35,183 nt of DNA from Alphaproteobacteria bacterium 32-64-14 (GCA_002280725.1 NCEM01000029.1:1-35183), one strand, 5' to 3'; positions 1 through 7,461 are shown, counted from the first letter of the stretch. Notes: generated by a model not told the origin, from the sequence alone. Numbers and translations: made by a program.

Positions 1-2
1 TG

Positions 3-590
3 GCGATCACCGATCACCTCGACGCGCTCGCCCCGCCCTCACGCCAATCACAGCTGGACTATACAGTCGCGCTGGTCGCGACCGGCAAGATACCCCGCGA
101 ATGCGGTGTGCAGATCGCGCTGATCGACGCCCTCATCGGCCGAGGCGCCCATCCGTCGGGCCTCGACTCCACCGTCGCGCACAGTGAGATGGACGCCGCC
201 CGCCGCCTCACCCACCACGGAGCCGCCGTCACGCTGGCGGCCGCGCTTGCGCTTGGGATGGACGCCGACGCGCAACGCCTGCTTCCGCAATCAGATGCAG
301 CGGCCAAAGCCGACGCGCTGGTTATCACGGCGAGCCTCGGCCTTGCCTCCGCGGTCTGCACCCTGCTGAACGCGGGCGCCGACCCAAACCTGCGCAGCAT
401 GCATCTGCACGCCCACTCCACCGCGCTGCATCAGGCGGCGCTGAACGGCCATGACGACGCTTGCGCTCTACTTGTGAAGGCGGGGGCATCGCTCACCGTA
501 CACGACAGCATGTGGAACGGCACGCCGTCCGGCTGGGCCGCCCATGCGGGACACGAAGCGCTCGCCCAGCGCCTCATTCCTGGCCGTTAA
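3..590 (+). CDS. Ankyrin-repeat protein, 5' end outside the window
   Basis: The frame is open from the left edge to a TAA at 588-590, so the true start lies upstream and only about the last 195 residues are seen. The C-terminal half carries ankyrin-type helix-turn-helix units: a stretch with LLNAGADPN at about 357-395, then a clearer repeat starting at TALHQAALNGHDDACALLVKAG (about 420-485), then a degenerate last repeat with GWAAHAGHEALAQRLI. Ankyrin repeats mediate protein-protein contacts and do not indicate an enzymatic role. No signal peptide can be judged because the N-terminus is missing. The DNA is GC-rich with G/C at most third positions, like the rest of the window. Partner and function are unknown. 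Confidence 0.75.
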   Translation, partial: AITDHLDALAPPSRQSQLDYTVALVATGKIPRECGVQIALIDALIGRGAHPSGLDSTVAHSEMDAARRLTHHGAAVTLAAALALGMDADAQRLLPQSDAAAKADALVITASLGLASAVCTLLNAGADPNLRSMHLHAHSTALHQAALNGHDDACALLVKAGASLTVHDSMWNGTPSGWAAHAGHEALAQRLIPGR

Positions 591-654
591 CCACCCTGCC
601 GGCGATTTCACGGCGATGAATGCAACGCGGTGCGCGCCTTGCAGTTAATGTCGC

Positions 655-930
655 ATGCGCGTCGAAGCCGCCCCACACGTGTACCATTTCGAGGACCGCC
701 GCCAGCGGTACGAGGATCGTCGCGCGCCCGAGCAGGAGTTCCAACCCGCTTCCGAACAGCAGGCCAACCGCGCCCGCCACGAAGCACATCTCTGGTTCGC
801 CCCGACATTTGGCGCCCATATCCTGGGCCAGTCCAAACCGCCGCGCGTCTCCGCGTCGGAAGCCCGCCGCGCCTATGAGCAGCCCGAGGCCCGCACGCCT
901 CTCCGGCCGCAGACCGTCACGCGCGCTTAA
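655..930 (+). CDS. Small hypothetical protein (91 aa)
   Basis: Not a family I recognise. The product is hydrophilic and rich in Arg, Glu, Ala and Pro, with a short more hydrophobic segment (WFAPTFGAHILGQ) in the middle. It has no signal peptide or membrane helix. Support for coding is mainly the strong G/C bias at third codon positions through the whole frame; the opposite strand also has an open frame here (574-819) but with a less natural composition. No convincing ribosome binding site precedes the ATG at 655. It stands alone, 64 bases after the ankyrin gene, and converges with the DUF2332 gene. It could be a small conserved protein of this lineage or a spurious frame. Confidence 0.5.
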   Translation: MRVEAAPHVYHFEDRRQRYEDRRAPEQEFQPASEQQANRARHEAHLWFAPTFGAHILGQSKPPRVSASEARRAYEQPEARTPLRPQTVTRA

Positions 931-944
931 CTAACCCAACCCAA

Positions 945-2006
945 TTAGCCTAGCCACGTCAGATGCCGCCCGTGCGGATCGACTTCGGCCAGTGTCACAT
1001 CGCTTCGCCGGCCCGCATCCCACACGACCGCATGCAAGACATAGCGCGCAGAGCCATGCGGCCCGCCCACGATGCCTTCGGGCTCGAAGCGGAGCCAGGC
1101 CAGCCGCTTGCCCGGTGCGGTCCGGCTGCCTGCCTCGGCAATAGCATCCGTGATCGCCTCGCGCACATCGCGCGGCGGATACTGGAGGAACACGGAATGA
1201 TAGATCACCGTCGTGCCGGGCGGCAGGTCTCCCGCTAGCTTCTGTCGCGTCCACGCAGCAGCATCGGCCTTGTCCACCTTAAAACCCGTTTGCCGCGCAA
1301 GATCCAGCGCCGCATTGAGGCGCTCAAGCCGCGCCGTCTGGTCCGCCCAGATGTAGGATCGCAACCGCAGCCGGTCGTCGGCATTTGCGGCATCCAGCGG
1401 GTTCTGGTCGCAGGCCGCACGCGAGGCGATGGTGATATCGCGCCACGCAGGCGGCTCTCCACCCCTCACCTCCGTCGGCATGAACGGTCCCGCCACCCCC
1501 GCTCGTCTCCACGGCGGATAGGCATAGGCAAAGCGATCCCAGTTGAGATTGAGCCCCGCGCTCGCACCAAGCTCGAGCAGATGGAACGGCTGCGGCGCAC
1601 GTTCCGCCAGCCACATGAAGCCACACGCAAGCCCCGTTGACCGACCCGTCTCATTTGTCTGCGGCGGCGAGCGCATGAAGTCGCGCACCCACGCCGTCTC
1701 GCGCTGCAGAACCGCGCGTGCGTGCGGCCACACGCGATCCATCGACCAGTCGGAGCGTGAATCGGGATACTCTGCCGCCAGCGCGGCATCCCGCCCCGTC
1801 AGCACCGCCGCATGCAGCGCGCCTGCCCAACGCAGCGACACCGCATCCACGCGCGGATTGCCCGGCCAGCCATCAATCAGCCGGGCAGTTGCCCCGCCCA
1901 CCTCGATGTCGTCAGCGCCTCGCGCCAGAAGCTCGGACATGAACGGCGATCCGAAGTCCGCGCAGAAGCGCGACTGCAACCGGAATTCCTCGAGCACCGT
2001 TGTCAT
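945..2006 (-). CDS. DUF2332 family protein
   Basis: A 353-residue protein from ATG at 2006 to TAA at 945. It resembles the DUF2332 family: an N-terminal helical part (VLEEFRLQSRFCADFGSPF), a central LLELGASAGLNLNWDRF segment near residue 145, and a C-terminal part with VIYHSVFLQYPP and LAWLRFEPEG. The ELGASAGLN stretch looks like motif I of Rossmann-fold methyltransferases, which is suggestive only; no reaction is established for the family. The gene begins 8 bases after the alcohol dehydrogenase stop, so it is probably the last gene of the leftward thiolase-RidA-dehydrogenase operon. A longer open frame runs upstream in the dehydrogenase region, but it overlaps that well-supported gene, so I start at 2006. 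Confidence 0.8.
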   Translation of the reverse strand: MTTVLEEFRLQSRFCADFGSPFMSELLARGADDIEVGGATARLIDGWPGNPRVDAVSLRWAGALHAAVLTGRDAALAAEYPDSRSDWSMDRVWPHARAVLQRETAWVRDFMRSPPQTNETGRSTGLACGFMWLAERAPQPFHLLELGASAGLNLNWDRFAYAYPPWRRAGVAGPFMPTEVRGGEPPAWRDITIASRAACDQNPLDAANADDRLRLRSYIWADQTARLERLNAALDLARQTGFKVDKADAAAWTRQKLAGDLPPGTTVIYHSVFLQYPPRDVREAITDAIAEAGSRTAPGKRLAWLRFEPEGIVGGPHGSARYVLHAVVWDAGRRSDVTLAEVDPHGRHLTWLG

Positions 2007-2014
2007 GCAAGCCC

Positions 2015-3067
2015 CTAAGGCGTCATCACCACGCGGCCGACAATCTTGCCATCGCGCAGGTCGTTGAGCGCCGCATTCACCTGCTCCAGCGGCCGCGTCG
2101 CCACCGGCACGTCCGGCGCGCCCTTGCGGTTCAACAGGTCGAGCAGTTCGGCAATTTCGTTGAGGCTGCCGACATAGCTGCCCTGGATAGTCAGCGCCTT
2201 CATCGGGAAGAACGGCGTCGAGACCGTCACATCGCCGCCGAACAGGCCGACGACGATCACCTTGCCGCCCTTGATGGTCGCATCGACGCCAAGCTTCACC
2301 GTGCCGCCTGCGCCGACAAAATCGATCACCGCCCACGCGCCGCCGCCCGTCGCCGCGCGGATCTGATCGAGCACATCCTTGGCGGCGCCATCTATCACAA
2401 CGCTCGCGCCCGCCTTCTTCGCGGCCTCGCGCTTCACCGGATCGATATCGACGACGATAGCGCTCTTGCCGCCCATCTTCCTGTGCAGCGCCAGCGCCAT
2501 CAGGCCCACGCCGCCCGCGCCGATCATCACAACTGGCTCATCCGCCAGCGTATCGCTGACCTTCTTCAACGCGCCGTAAGCCGTCACGCCCGAACACGCC
2601 AGCGGGGCTGCACGCTCAGGCGACAGCGAGCCGATGTCGAACAGATAGCGCGGATGCGGCACGACAAGGTGCGTCGCAAATCCGCCGCCGCGGTGGATGC
2701 CCACACTGCAGGGCTTGGTGCAGAGGTTCTCTTCCCCACGCCGGCACACCACGCACACGCCGCATCCCATCCACGGATGGATCAGGCGCGTGTCGCCGAT
2801 CTTGACGCCTTTTGCGTCCGGCCCGACCGCGACAACCTCGCCGACATTCTCGTGCCCCATCGTCAGCGGCAGTTTCACACCGCGATCCTGCAGCTTCAGC
2901 TTCTGCCCGCCGCCAATGTCGTAATACCCGTCCCAGATATGCAGGTCGGAGTGGCAAACGCCCGCCGCGATCACCCGCAGCACAACCTCCGCGCCGGTCG
3001 GCGTCGGCGTCGCGCGCTCCACGCGCTGCAGCGGCGATCCGCACTCGCAGACATCATAGCTATGCAT
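2015..3067 (-). CDS. Zinc-dependent medium-chain alcohol dehydrogenase
   Basis: A 350-residue NAD(P)-dependent alcohol dehydrogenase of the medium-chain family, oxidising an alcohol (or reducing an aldehyde) in the cytosol. Catalytic zinc ligands are readable as Cys38 in GVCHSDLH, His72-Glu73 in GHENVGEV and Cys158 in LACSGVTAYGAL. The structural zinc site is Cys102, Cys105, Cys108 and Cys116. The Rossmann motif GAGGVGLMAL starts at about residue 183, and the acidic Asp207 at the end of the second strand favours NAD over NADP. The substrate cannot be read from sequence. It lies in a leftward operon with a thiolase and a RidA-like protein. A GGGAGAG Shine-Dalgarno precedes the ATG, and a small hairpin (3076-3092) covers part of it. 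Confidence 0.9.
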   Translation of the reverse strand: MHSYDVCECGSPLQRVERATPTPTGAEVVLRVIAAGVCHSDLHIWDGYYDIGGGQKLKLQDRGVKLPLTMGHENVGEVVAVGPDAKGVKIGDTRLIHPWMGCGVCVVCRRGEENLCTKPCSVGIHRGGGFATHLVVPHPRYLFDIGSLSPERAAPLACSGVTAYGALKKVSDTLADEPVVMIGAGGVGLMALALHRKMGGKSAIVVDIDPVKREAAKKAGASVVIDGAAKDVLDQIRAATGGGAWAVIDFVGAGGTVKLGVDATIKGGKVIVVGLFGGDVTVSTPFFPMKALTIQGSYVGSLNEIAELLDLLNRKGAPDVPVATRPLEQVNAALNDLRDGKIVGRVVMTP

Positions 3068-3075
3068 GGAGACTC

Positions 3076-3092
3076 TCCCGGATTTTTCGGGA
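3076..3092 (-). promoter_or_regulatory. Small hairpin overlapping the dehydrogenase ribosome binding site
   Basis: On the minus strand TCCCG and CGGGA (5 bp) flank a 7-nt AT-rich loop. The 3' arm overlaps the GGGAGAG Shine-Dalgarno of the alcohol dehydrogenase, so the fold would compete with ribosome binding. The stem is short and could be chance. Confidence 0.3.
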
Positions 3093-3121
3093 CAGTATCA
3101 GACGCGCAGGACAGCGAAAGC

Positions 3122-3141
3122 CTTCCCGCAAGCGCGGGAAG
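3122..3141 (-). terminator. Hairpin between ridA-like gene and alcohol dehydrogenase
   Basis: A perfect 8-bp inverted repeat, CTTCCCGC and GCGGGAAG, with a 4-nt loop lies 5 bases beyond the RidA-like stop. No proper U-tract follows on the minus strand. It may be a partial terminator or a mRNA-processing/stability element separating thiolase-RidA from the downstream dehydrogenase. Confidence 0.45.
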
Positions 3142-3146
3142 AACCG

Positions 3147-3542
3147 TCAACCGCGCGAGACCACCGCATCGGCTTCCACTTCCACCAGCCAGCCCGGATT
3201 GATCAGGGCGTTGGTGCCGAGGAAAGACGTCGCCGGCTCGATCTCCTTGAAGACCTCGCCATGTGCCTCGCCTGCTTCCTTCCACCGGCTCATGTCGGTG
3301 AGGAACACGCGTGTGCGCACCACATGCTTGAGATCAGCTCCCGCCTGCACCAGCGCGCCTTCGATGATCTCGAGGCAGCGCTTCGTCTGCCCCTTCACAT
3401 CGCCCGGCGCCGCCACCGAGCCATCCGGCGCTATGGGGGCGCAGCCCGACACAAACACCAGATCGCCCACACGCACAGCGCGTGAGAAACCCAGCCCGAG
3501 CTTTGATCCGCTCGGGACCTTCGTAACGCTACCGCCAGCCAT
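3147..3542 (-). CDS. RidA/YjgF/YER057c family protein
   Basis: A 131-residue protein with the whole RidA fold: GDLVFVSGCAPIAPDGS near the N-terminus, CLEIIEGALVQAGADLKHVVRTRVFLTD in the middle and LVEVEADAVV at the end. Classical RidA hydrolyses reactive enamine/imine intermediates in a trimer and uses an arginine in a PARSCVE-like motif. Here the aligned segment reads PATSFLG, so the arginine is replaced by threonine, while the glutamate of the final strand is kept. That makes the canonical imine deaminase reaction doubtful and points to another Rid subgroup. It starts 4 bases after the thiolase stop, clearly in the same operon, and may act on an intermediate of that pathway. Confidence 0.85.
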   Translation of the reverse strand: MAGGSVTKVPSGSKLGLGFSRAVRVGDLVFVSGCAPIAPDGSVAAPGDVKGQTKRCLEIIEGALVQAGADLKHVVRTRVFLTDMSRWKEAGEAHGEVFKEIEPATSFLGTNALINPGWLVEVEADAVVSRG

Positions 3543-3546
3543 GTGA

Positions 3547-4728
3547 TCAGGCCCGCTCGATCGCCATGGCGATGCCTTCGCCGCCGCCGATGCAGAGCGC
3601 CGCCATGCCCTTTTTGGCGCCCTTCTGCTCCAGCGCGTTGATCAGCGTCACCAGCACGCGCGCGCCCGAAGCGCCGATCGGGTGGCCGAGGGCGCAGGCG
3701 CCGCCGTTCACGTTGACCTTGTCGTGCGTGATGCCAAGTTCCTTCATCGCGATCATCGGCACAACCGCGAAGGCTTCGTTGATCTCCCAGAGATCGACGT
3801 CGGAAGCTTTCCAGCCCGCCTTCTCCAGCGCCTTTTTCATCGCCGGCACCGGGGCCGTAGTGAAGTAGGCCGGCTCATGGCTGTGCGCGGCCGTCGCCAC
3901 GATCCTGGCCAGCGGCTTGAGACCGCGCTTCTTGGCTTCGGACTCTTTCATCAGCACCAGCGCGGCGGCGCCATCGGAAATGCCCGAGGCGTTCGCGGCG
4001 GTGACCGTGCCATCCTTCGAGAAAGCGGGGCGCAGCGTCGGGATTTTCTCCGGCATGGCCTGACGCGGCAGCTCGTCGGTGTCGATCGTCACATCGCCCT
4101 TCTTGCCCTTCACGGTCACGGGCGTGATCTCGCGCTTGAAGCGACCTTCCTTGGTGGCCGACTGCGCACGGCTCAGCGTCTCGAGCGCATAGGCGTCCTG
4201 CTGCTCGCGCGTGAACTGGTATTCTTTCGCGATCATGTCGGCATAGTTGCCCATCGCGCCGCCGCCGTAGGCGTCTTCAAGGCCGTCCGTCGCCATGTGA
4301 TCACGCAGCGCAGCCGCACCATACTTGTGACCCTTGCGGAGGTCGACCAGGTGCGGCGCGTTGGTCATGCTCTCCATGCCGCCCGCCACAACCACCTTGG
4401 CATCGCCCGCGAGAATGGCCGCGCGGCCCATCACGGCCGCCTGCATGCCCGATCCGCACATCTTGTTGACGGTCGTGGCCTCCGCGCCTTTGGGCAGTCC
4501 CGACTTGATGCCCGCCTGACGCGCCGGCGCCTGGCCTTGTCCGGCCGGCAGGCAGTTGCCCATGTAGACCAGTTCGACGTCTTCGCCCTTTATGCCTGCT
4601 TCCGCGACCGCGCCCTTGATGGCAAGCGCGCCGAGATCGTTGGCCGTGAACCCGGCCAGCTCGCCCAGCATCGCGCCCATCGGCGTGCGCGCCATGCCTA
4701 CGATGACCACGGGATCAGAAGCGCTCAT
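3547..4728 (-). CDS. Acetyl-CoA C-acetyltransferase (thiolase)
   Basis: A 393-residue thiolase, the usual length for the biosynthetic/degradative acetyl-CoA acetyltransferase. It carries the acyl-accepting Cys91 in VNKMCGSGM, the NEAFAV motif, His349 in CALGHPIGASG and the base Cys379 in CIGGGEG. Biosynthetic thiolases condense two acetyl-CoA to acetoacetyl-CoA; paralogues cleave 3-ketoacyl-CoA. Sequence alone does not decide between these. I start at the ATG at 4728, because family members begin about 5 residues before VVIVGMARTP; a longer frame upstream to 4764 would run into a promoter-proximal inverted repeat. It is the first gene of the leftward operon with the RidA-like protein, alcohol dehydrogenase and DUF2332 protein, and diverges from the host-attachment gene. 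Confidence 0.93.
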   Translation of the reverse strand: MSASDPVVIVGMARTPMGAMLGELAGFTANDLGALAIKGAVAEAGIKGEDVELVYMGNCLPAGQGQAPARQAGIKSGLPKGAEATTVNKMCGSGMQAAVMGRAAILAGDAKVVVAGGMESMTNAPHLVDLRKGHKYGAAALRDHMATDGLEDAYGGGAMGNYADMIAKEYQFTREQQDAYALETLSRAQSATKEGRFKREITPVTVKGKKGDVTIDTDELPRQAMPEKIPTLRPAFSKDGTVTAANASGISDGAAALVLMKESEAKKRGLKPLARIVATAAHSHEPAYFTTAPVPAMKKALEKAGWKASDVDLWEINEAFAVVPMIAMKELGITHDKVNVNGGACALGHPIGASGARVLVTLINALEQKGAKKGMAALCIGGGEGIAMAIERA

Positions 4729-4749
4729 GGGGAAAGCCTTTCTATTGAT

Positions 4750-4764
4750 TTGTGCGCGGCACAA
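4750..4764. promoter_or_regulatory. Inverted repeat upstream of the thiolase (candidate operator)
   Basis: A perfect inverted repeat TTGTGC-GCG-GCACAA lies 21 bases upstream of the thiolase ATG, inside the 132-bp divergent spacer. Its size and dyad symmetry fit a dimeric repressor site. No regulator gene is adjacent. Confidence 0.4.
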
Positions 4765-4820
4765 TCCTCCCCGCCTCCCATTCCGTCAAGCTGGCCGTAA
4801 CCCCGGGAACGCCCCCCGCC

Positions 4821-4838
4821 CTTGACCGTTGGGTCAAG
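4821..4838. promoter_or_regulatory. Inverted repeat upstream of the host-attachment gene (candidate operator)
   Basis: A perfect 7-bp inverted repeat CTTGACC-GTTG-GGTCAAG lies 22 bases before the ATG at 4861. It could be an operator or a 5'-leader hairpin. TTGACC also resembles a -35 hexamer, so it may overlap the promoter. Confidence 0.4.
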
Positions 4839-4860
4839 AGCAACCGCCCCGGAGAAGCAG

Positions 4861-5328
4861 ATGACTGCCGTCAGAATCGACCACAACGCATGGGTAATGG
4901 TGGGGGATGGGGAAAAGGCCCTGTTCTTCCGCAATGAGGGCGACGCGACCTATCCGAATCTCGAAGTCGTCAACGTGATGCAACACGAGAACCCGCGCAC
5001 CGGCGAACAGGGCACGGATCGCCCCGGCCGCGCCTTCTCCTCGATGGGCACACATCGTAGCGCCATGCAGGAAACCAACTGGCACAGGCTGGAGAAGCAC
5101 CGCTTCGCCAAGGAGATTGCCGACGTTCTCTACACAGCCGCCCACCGCGGCGACTATTCGCAGCTCGTTATCGCCGCTCCGCCGATGATCATGGGCGACC
5201 TGCGCAAGGCGATGCACAAGGAAGTGTCCGACAAGGTCGTAGCCGAAGTCTCGAAAGACCTCACCAACATGCCCGCCGACGCCATCGAAAAGGCGTTGAC
5301 GGCTAACGGACCGGAGGCACGCCAATGA
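4861..5328 (+). CDS. Host-attachment family protein (baeRF-type)
   Basis: A 155-residue protein resembling the 'protein required for attachment to host cells' family, also classed with bacterial release-factor-like (baeRF) domains. Recognisable parts are the N-terminal WVMVGDGEKALFFRNEGD, the central segment around AMQETNWHRLEKHRFAKEIADVLYTAA, and the C-terminal LVIAAPPMIMGDLRKAMHKEV followed by a Val-Val-Ala-Glu-Val-Ser-Lys-Asp-Leu strand/helix. The family name comes from a plant-associated bacterium; in most genomes the molecular role is unproven. I chose the ATG at 4861 because GGAG sits 6 bases upstream and family members begin near this point; a TTG at 4822 is possible but lies inside an inverted repeat. 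It overlaps the next gene by 4 bases. Confidence 0.85.
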   Translation: MTAVRIDHNAWVMVGDGEKALFFRNEGDATYPNLEVVNVMQHENPRTGEQGTDRPGRAFSSMGTHRSAMQETNWHRLEKHRFAKEIADVLYTAAHRGDYSQLVIAAPPMIMGDLRKAMHKEVSDKVVAEVSKDLTNMPADAIEKALTANGPEARQ

Positions 5329-5717
5329 CCCGCCACACCCACGAGGGCGAAACCGTCCGCCCGGTCGATATAGCGCTTGGTGACGATGGCGACATGCCCG
5401 GCATCTCGCAGGAGCTAACGGTTGACGACATTGATGATCTGGCCTTCGACACCTCGATCAGCGTCAGCGACCGTCGCGAACAGCTAATGCTCGTGCTGCA
5501 GGAAACGGAAACCCGCAGCACGGCCGATCGCTTCAACACCAGCGACATGGAAGGTATCTCCTCCCACCTGCGCGACCGTATCGCCTCGCTCGGCAATCCG
5601 CTGGAAAGCCAGACGGTGCTGGAATCAACCGGCATGGATCCGGACGGCCGCAGCGATGACGACGATCCCGCCGATCACATCGACGATGAAGAGCCCGAGG
5701 AAGACGGCGGGCCGTAG
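5325..5717 (+). CDS. Acidic hypothetical protein (130 aa)
   Basis: Not recognised. The start overlaps the stop of the host-attachment gene (ATGA), which implies translational coupling and a shared operon. The product is strongly acidic. Its central part (about 45-75) reads as a helix with the pattern DRREQLMLVLQETETRS, and its last 25 residues are almost only Asp, Glu, Gly and Pro, probably disordered. No signal peptide, membrane helix or catalytic motif was seen. It may be a partner or modulator of the upstream protein. It converges with the dodecin-like gene with only 4 bases between their stops. Confidence 0.7.
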   Translation: MTRHTHEGETVRPVDIALGDDGDMPGISQELTVDDIDDLAFDTSISVSDRREQLMLVLQETETRSTADRFNTSDMEGISSHLRDRIASLGNPLESQTVLESTGMDPDGRSDDDDPADHIDDEEPEEDGGP

Positions 5718-5721
5718 GTGG

Positions 5722-5964
5722 TCAGCGCTTCTTTTTCTTCCCGTTCTTGCCCGCGCTGCCGATCTCTTCGACTTCGAATGTGATCTGCAGGTTGACGCGG
5801 TATGAGACGATTTTCCCGTTCTCGATCACGGTCGACATGTTGTTGACGTTCGCCGAACGCAGGCCGCGAACCGTCTTCGAGAAGCGCGCGACGGCGATCT
5901 GGATCGCGTCTTCGAACGATTTCGGCGACTCGCTTAGAATTTGTTCGGACTTCATGATGGCCAT
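5722..5964 (-). CDS. Dodecin-like protein
   Basis: An 80-residue protein matching the dodecin fold (formerly DUF1458): SESPKSFEDAIQIAVARFSKTVRGLR then ENGKIVSYRVNLQITFEVEE. Dodecins form hollow dodecamers; classical members bind flavin between tryptophans. Here the position of that tryptophan, just after the LR of the helix, reads SANVNN, so the flavin-stacking Trp is absent and flavin binding is uncertain. The C-terminus ends in a run of lysines (KNGKKKKR) beyond the normal fold. I start at the ATG at 5964, preceded by GGGAGA at good spacing; the open frame upstream is Arg-rich and unlike the family. It is transcribed leftward, 103 bases downstream of the thioesterase. Confidence 0.85.
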   Translation of the reverse strand: MAIMKSEQILSESPKSFEDAIQIAVARFSKTVRGLRSANVNNMSTVIENGKIVSYRVNLQITFEVEEIGSAGKNGKKKKR

Positions 5965-6067
5965 GACGTATCTCCCAACTGGCTGCGCAAAGGGACGGCA
6001 TGCGCGAACCAATGGCAATGCGCCTCGCGCAGCGCGCGATTGTGACAATGCCGACGCGACGTCGCGC

Positions 6068-6571
6068 CTATGACTTCGGACGCAGCACCATGCACGTCGA
6101 CGTTCCGTGCGCATACAGCTTGCCGTCGGGACCGATCACCTTCGCTTCCGACGTGATGATCTGCCGGCCCCGCGCCAGCAGCACGCCCTCGCAGCGATAA
6201 ACGCCGGAGTTCGGCTGGATCGCGCGCACCATGTTCACCTTGGTCTCGAGCGTCGTGTAGCCGATGCCCGCCTCCAGAGCCGTCATCGTCGCGCAGCCGC
6301 AGGCCGAGTCGATGATCGTCAGCATCCAGCCGCCATGAATGATGCCAAGCGGATTGAGGCTCTCCTTCCCGGGTTCGCCCTCAAACACCACGCGGCCATC
6401 GTCCACCTCGGCCAGCCAGAAGTTCAGCGACCGGCCAATCCCTGGCCGGCCGCTCATATCCGCGCCGATGCCGCCTCGCATCAGTTCCAGCCCGGTCTTC
6501 CCCGCCGCGCCCGGCCCCGCCGTCGAGAACGCGCCACGTCCGTCATCCTTGGTCGGTCCAGTCTCAGACAT
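6068..6571 (-). CDS. PaaI family hotdog thioesterase
   Basis: A 167-residue hotdog-fold protein. The PaaI-type signature is readable as LNPLGIIHGGWMLTIIDSACGCA, with HGG at 79-81 and an acidic Asp88 in the central helix. The last strand is SEAKVIGPDGKLYAHGTSTCMVL. Such enzymes hydrolyse acyl- or aryl-CoA thioesters in the cytosol; the substrate is not deducible. The first 40 residues are Gly/Ala-rich and probably flexible. The ATG at 6571 is chosen because AAAGGA lies 7 bases upstream; the longer frame upstream has no family similarity. It diverges from a crotonase gene (95-bp spacer), so the two may serve one CoA-thioester pathway. Confidence 0.85.
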   Translation of the reverse strand: MSETGPTKDDGRGAFSTAGPGAAGKTGLELMRGGIGADMSGRPGIGRSLNFWLAEVDDGRVVFEGEPGKESLNPLGIIHGGWMLTIIDSACGCATMTALEAGIGYTTLETKVNMVRAIQPNSGVYRCEGVLLARGRQIITSEAKVIGPDGKLYAHGTSTCMVLRPKS

Positions 6572-6666
6572 CGCGAATCCTTTCGGCCATGGCCGCTTGA
6601 TATAGGTACCTCCACTGGCGCCAACTACTCCTCCGCCGCATACTCCCACCACCAGGGGATACGCGC

Positions 6667-7461
6667 ATGCCAGACACCTACATCAGCACCGAGATTCAAG
6701 ACCGCATCGCCATCGTGCGCTTCGACCGCGGCAACAAGGCCAACGCCCTGTCGCTCGACGCCATCAGCCAGCTCACCGAAACCGCGCGCACCTTCCACGC
6801 CAACCCCGATGTCTCCGCCGTCATCCTCACCGGCAACGGCCAGAACTTCAGCCTCGGCGCAGACCTGAAAGACCCGGCCCGCTCGGCCCAGCGCGACCAG
6901 GGCCTCGCCCAGCGCCGCATATCCCTGCGCGGCGGCCCCGACATGTGCGAGGCGTGGGAAAAGATCGACGCCATCACCATCATGGCCATCGATGGCTGGT
7001 GCGTCGGCGGCGGCGCAGCGCTTGCCGTCTCGTGCGATCTTCGCGTCATGGCAAAGTCCGCCACGATCTACGTCCCTGAAGTCGCGCGCGGCATGAACAT
7101 GAGCTGGGGCTCCATCCCGCGCATGACCGCACTCATCGGCCCCGCTCGCGCCAAGCGCCTCGCTGCCCTCTGCGAAATGGTCGGCGCCGATATCGCGCTC
7201 AGCTGGGGCCTTGCCGACGCCATCGCGGAAGATGGCGAAACACTCGCCCGCGCCGTCGCCTTTGCCCGCATGGCCTCCGCGTTGCCGCCCTCCGCCGTGA
7301 AGATGGTGAAGCGCGACGTGAACATCGCCGCTCTCACGCTCAGCCAGGCCACCAGCCACCGCGACCTCGAAGCCTTCGCCCTCATGCAACAGAGCGACGA
7401 CTACGCCGAAGGCATCGCCTCCTTCCTCGAAGGCCGCGATCCCAAATTCACAGGTGACTGA
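6667..7461 (+). CDS. Enoyl-CoA hydratase/isomerase (crotonase) family protein
   Basis: A 264-residue crotonase-fold enzyme. Oxyanion-hole segments are visible as FSLGADLKD (GAD 64-66) and GWCVGGGAALAVSCDLRV (GGG 114-116). The acidic residue of the PEV segment (Glu138) matches the first catalytic glutamate of enoyl-CoA hydratase; the second is not evident, so hydratase, isomerase or hydrolase activity are all possible. The C-terminal helix EGIASFLEGRDPKFTG is typical of trimer-forming members. GGGGAT lies upstream of the ATG at 6667. It is divergent from the thioesterase and convergent with the following gene, so it is probably monocistronic. Confidence 0.9.
   Translation: MPDTYISTEIQDRIAIVRFDRGNKANALSLDAISQLTETARTFHANPDVSAVILTGNGQNFSLGADLKDPARSAQRDQGLAQRRISLRGGPDMCEAWEKIDAITIMAIDGWCVGGGAALAVSCDLRVMAKSATIYVPEVARGMNMSWGSIPRMTALIGPARAKRLAALCEMVGADIALSWGLADAIAEDGETLARAVAFARMASALPPSAVKMVKRDVNIAALTLSQATSHRDLEAFALMQQSDDYAEGIASFLEGRDPKFTGD

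Noticed and set aside
574..819. Minus-strand frame with hydrophobic stretches opposite the 655-930 gene
   Set aside because: It could encode a membrane peptide, but it overlaps both the ankyrin gene end and the plus-strand frame, and lacks a ribosome binding site; the plus frame has the better codon pattern.
2000..3202. A 400-residue plus-strand open frame opposite the alcohol dehydrogenase
   Set aside because: His/Arg/Ala-rich shadow of a gene with complete zinc and Rossmann motifs.
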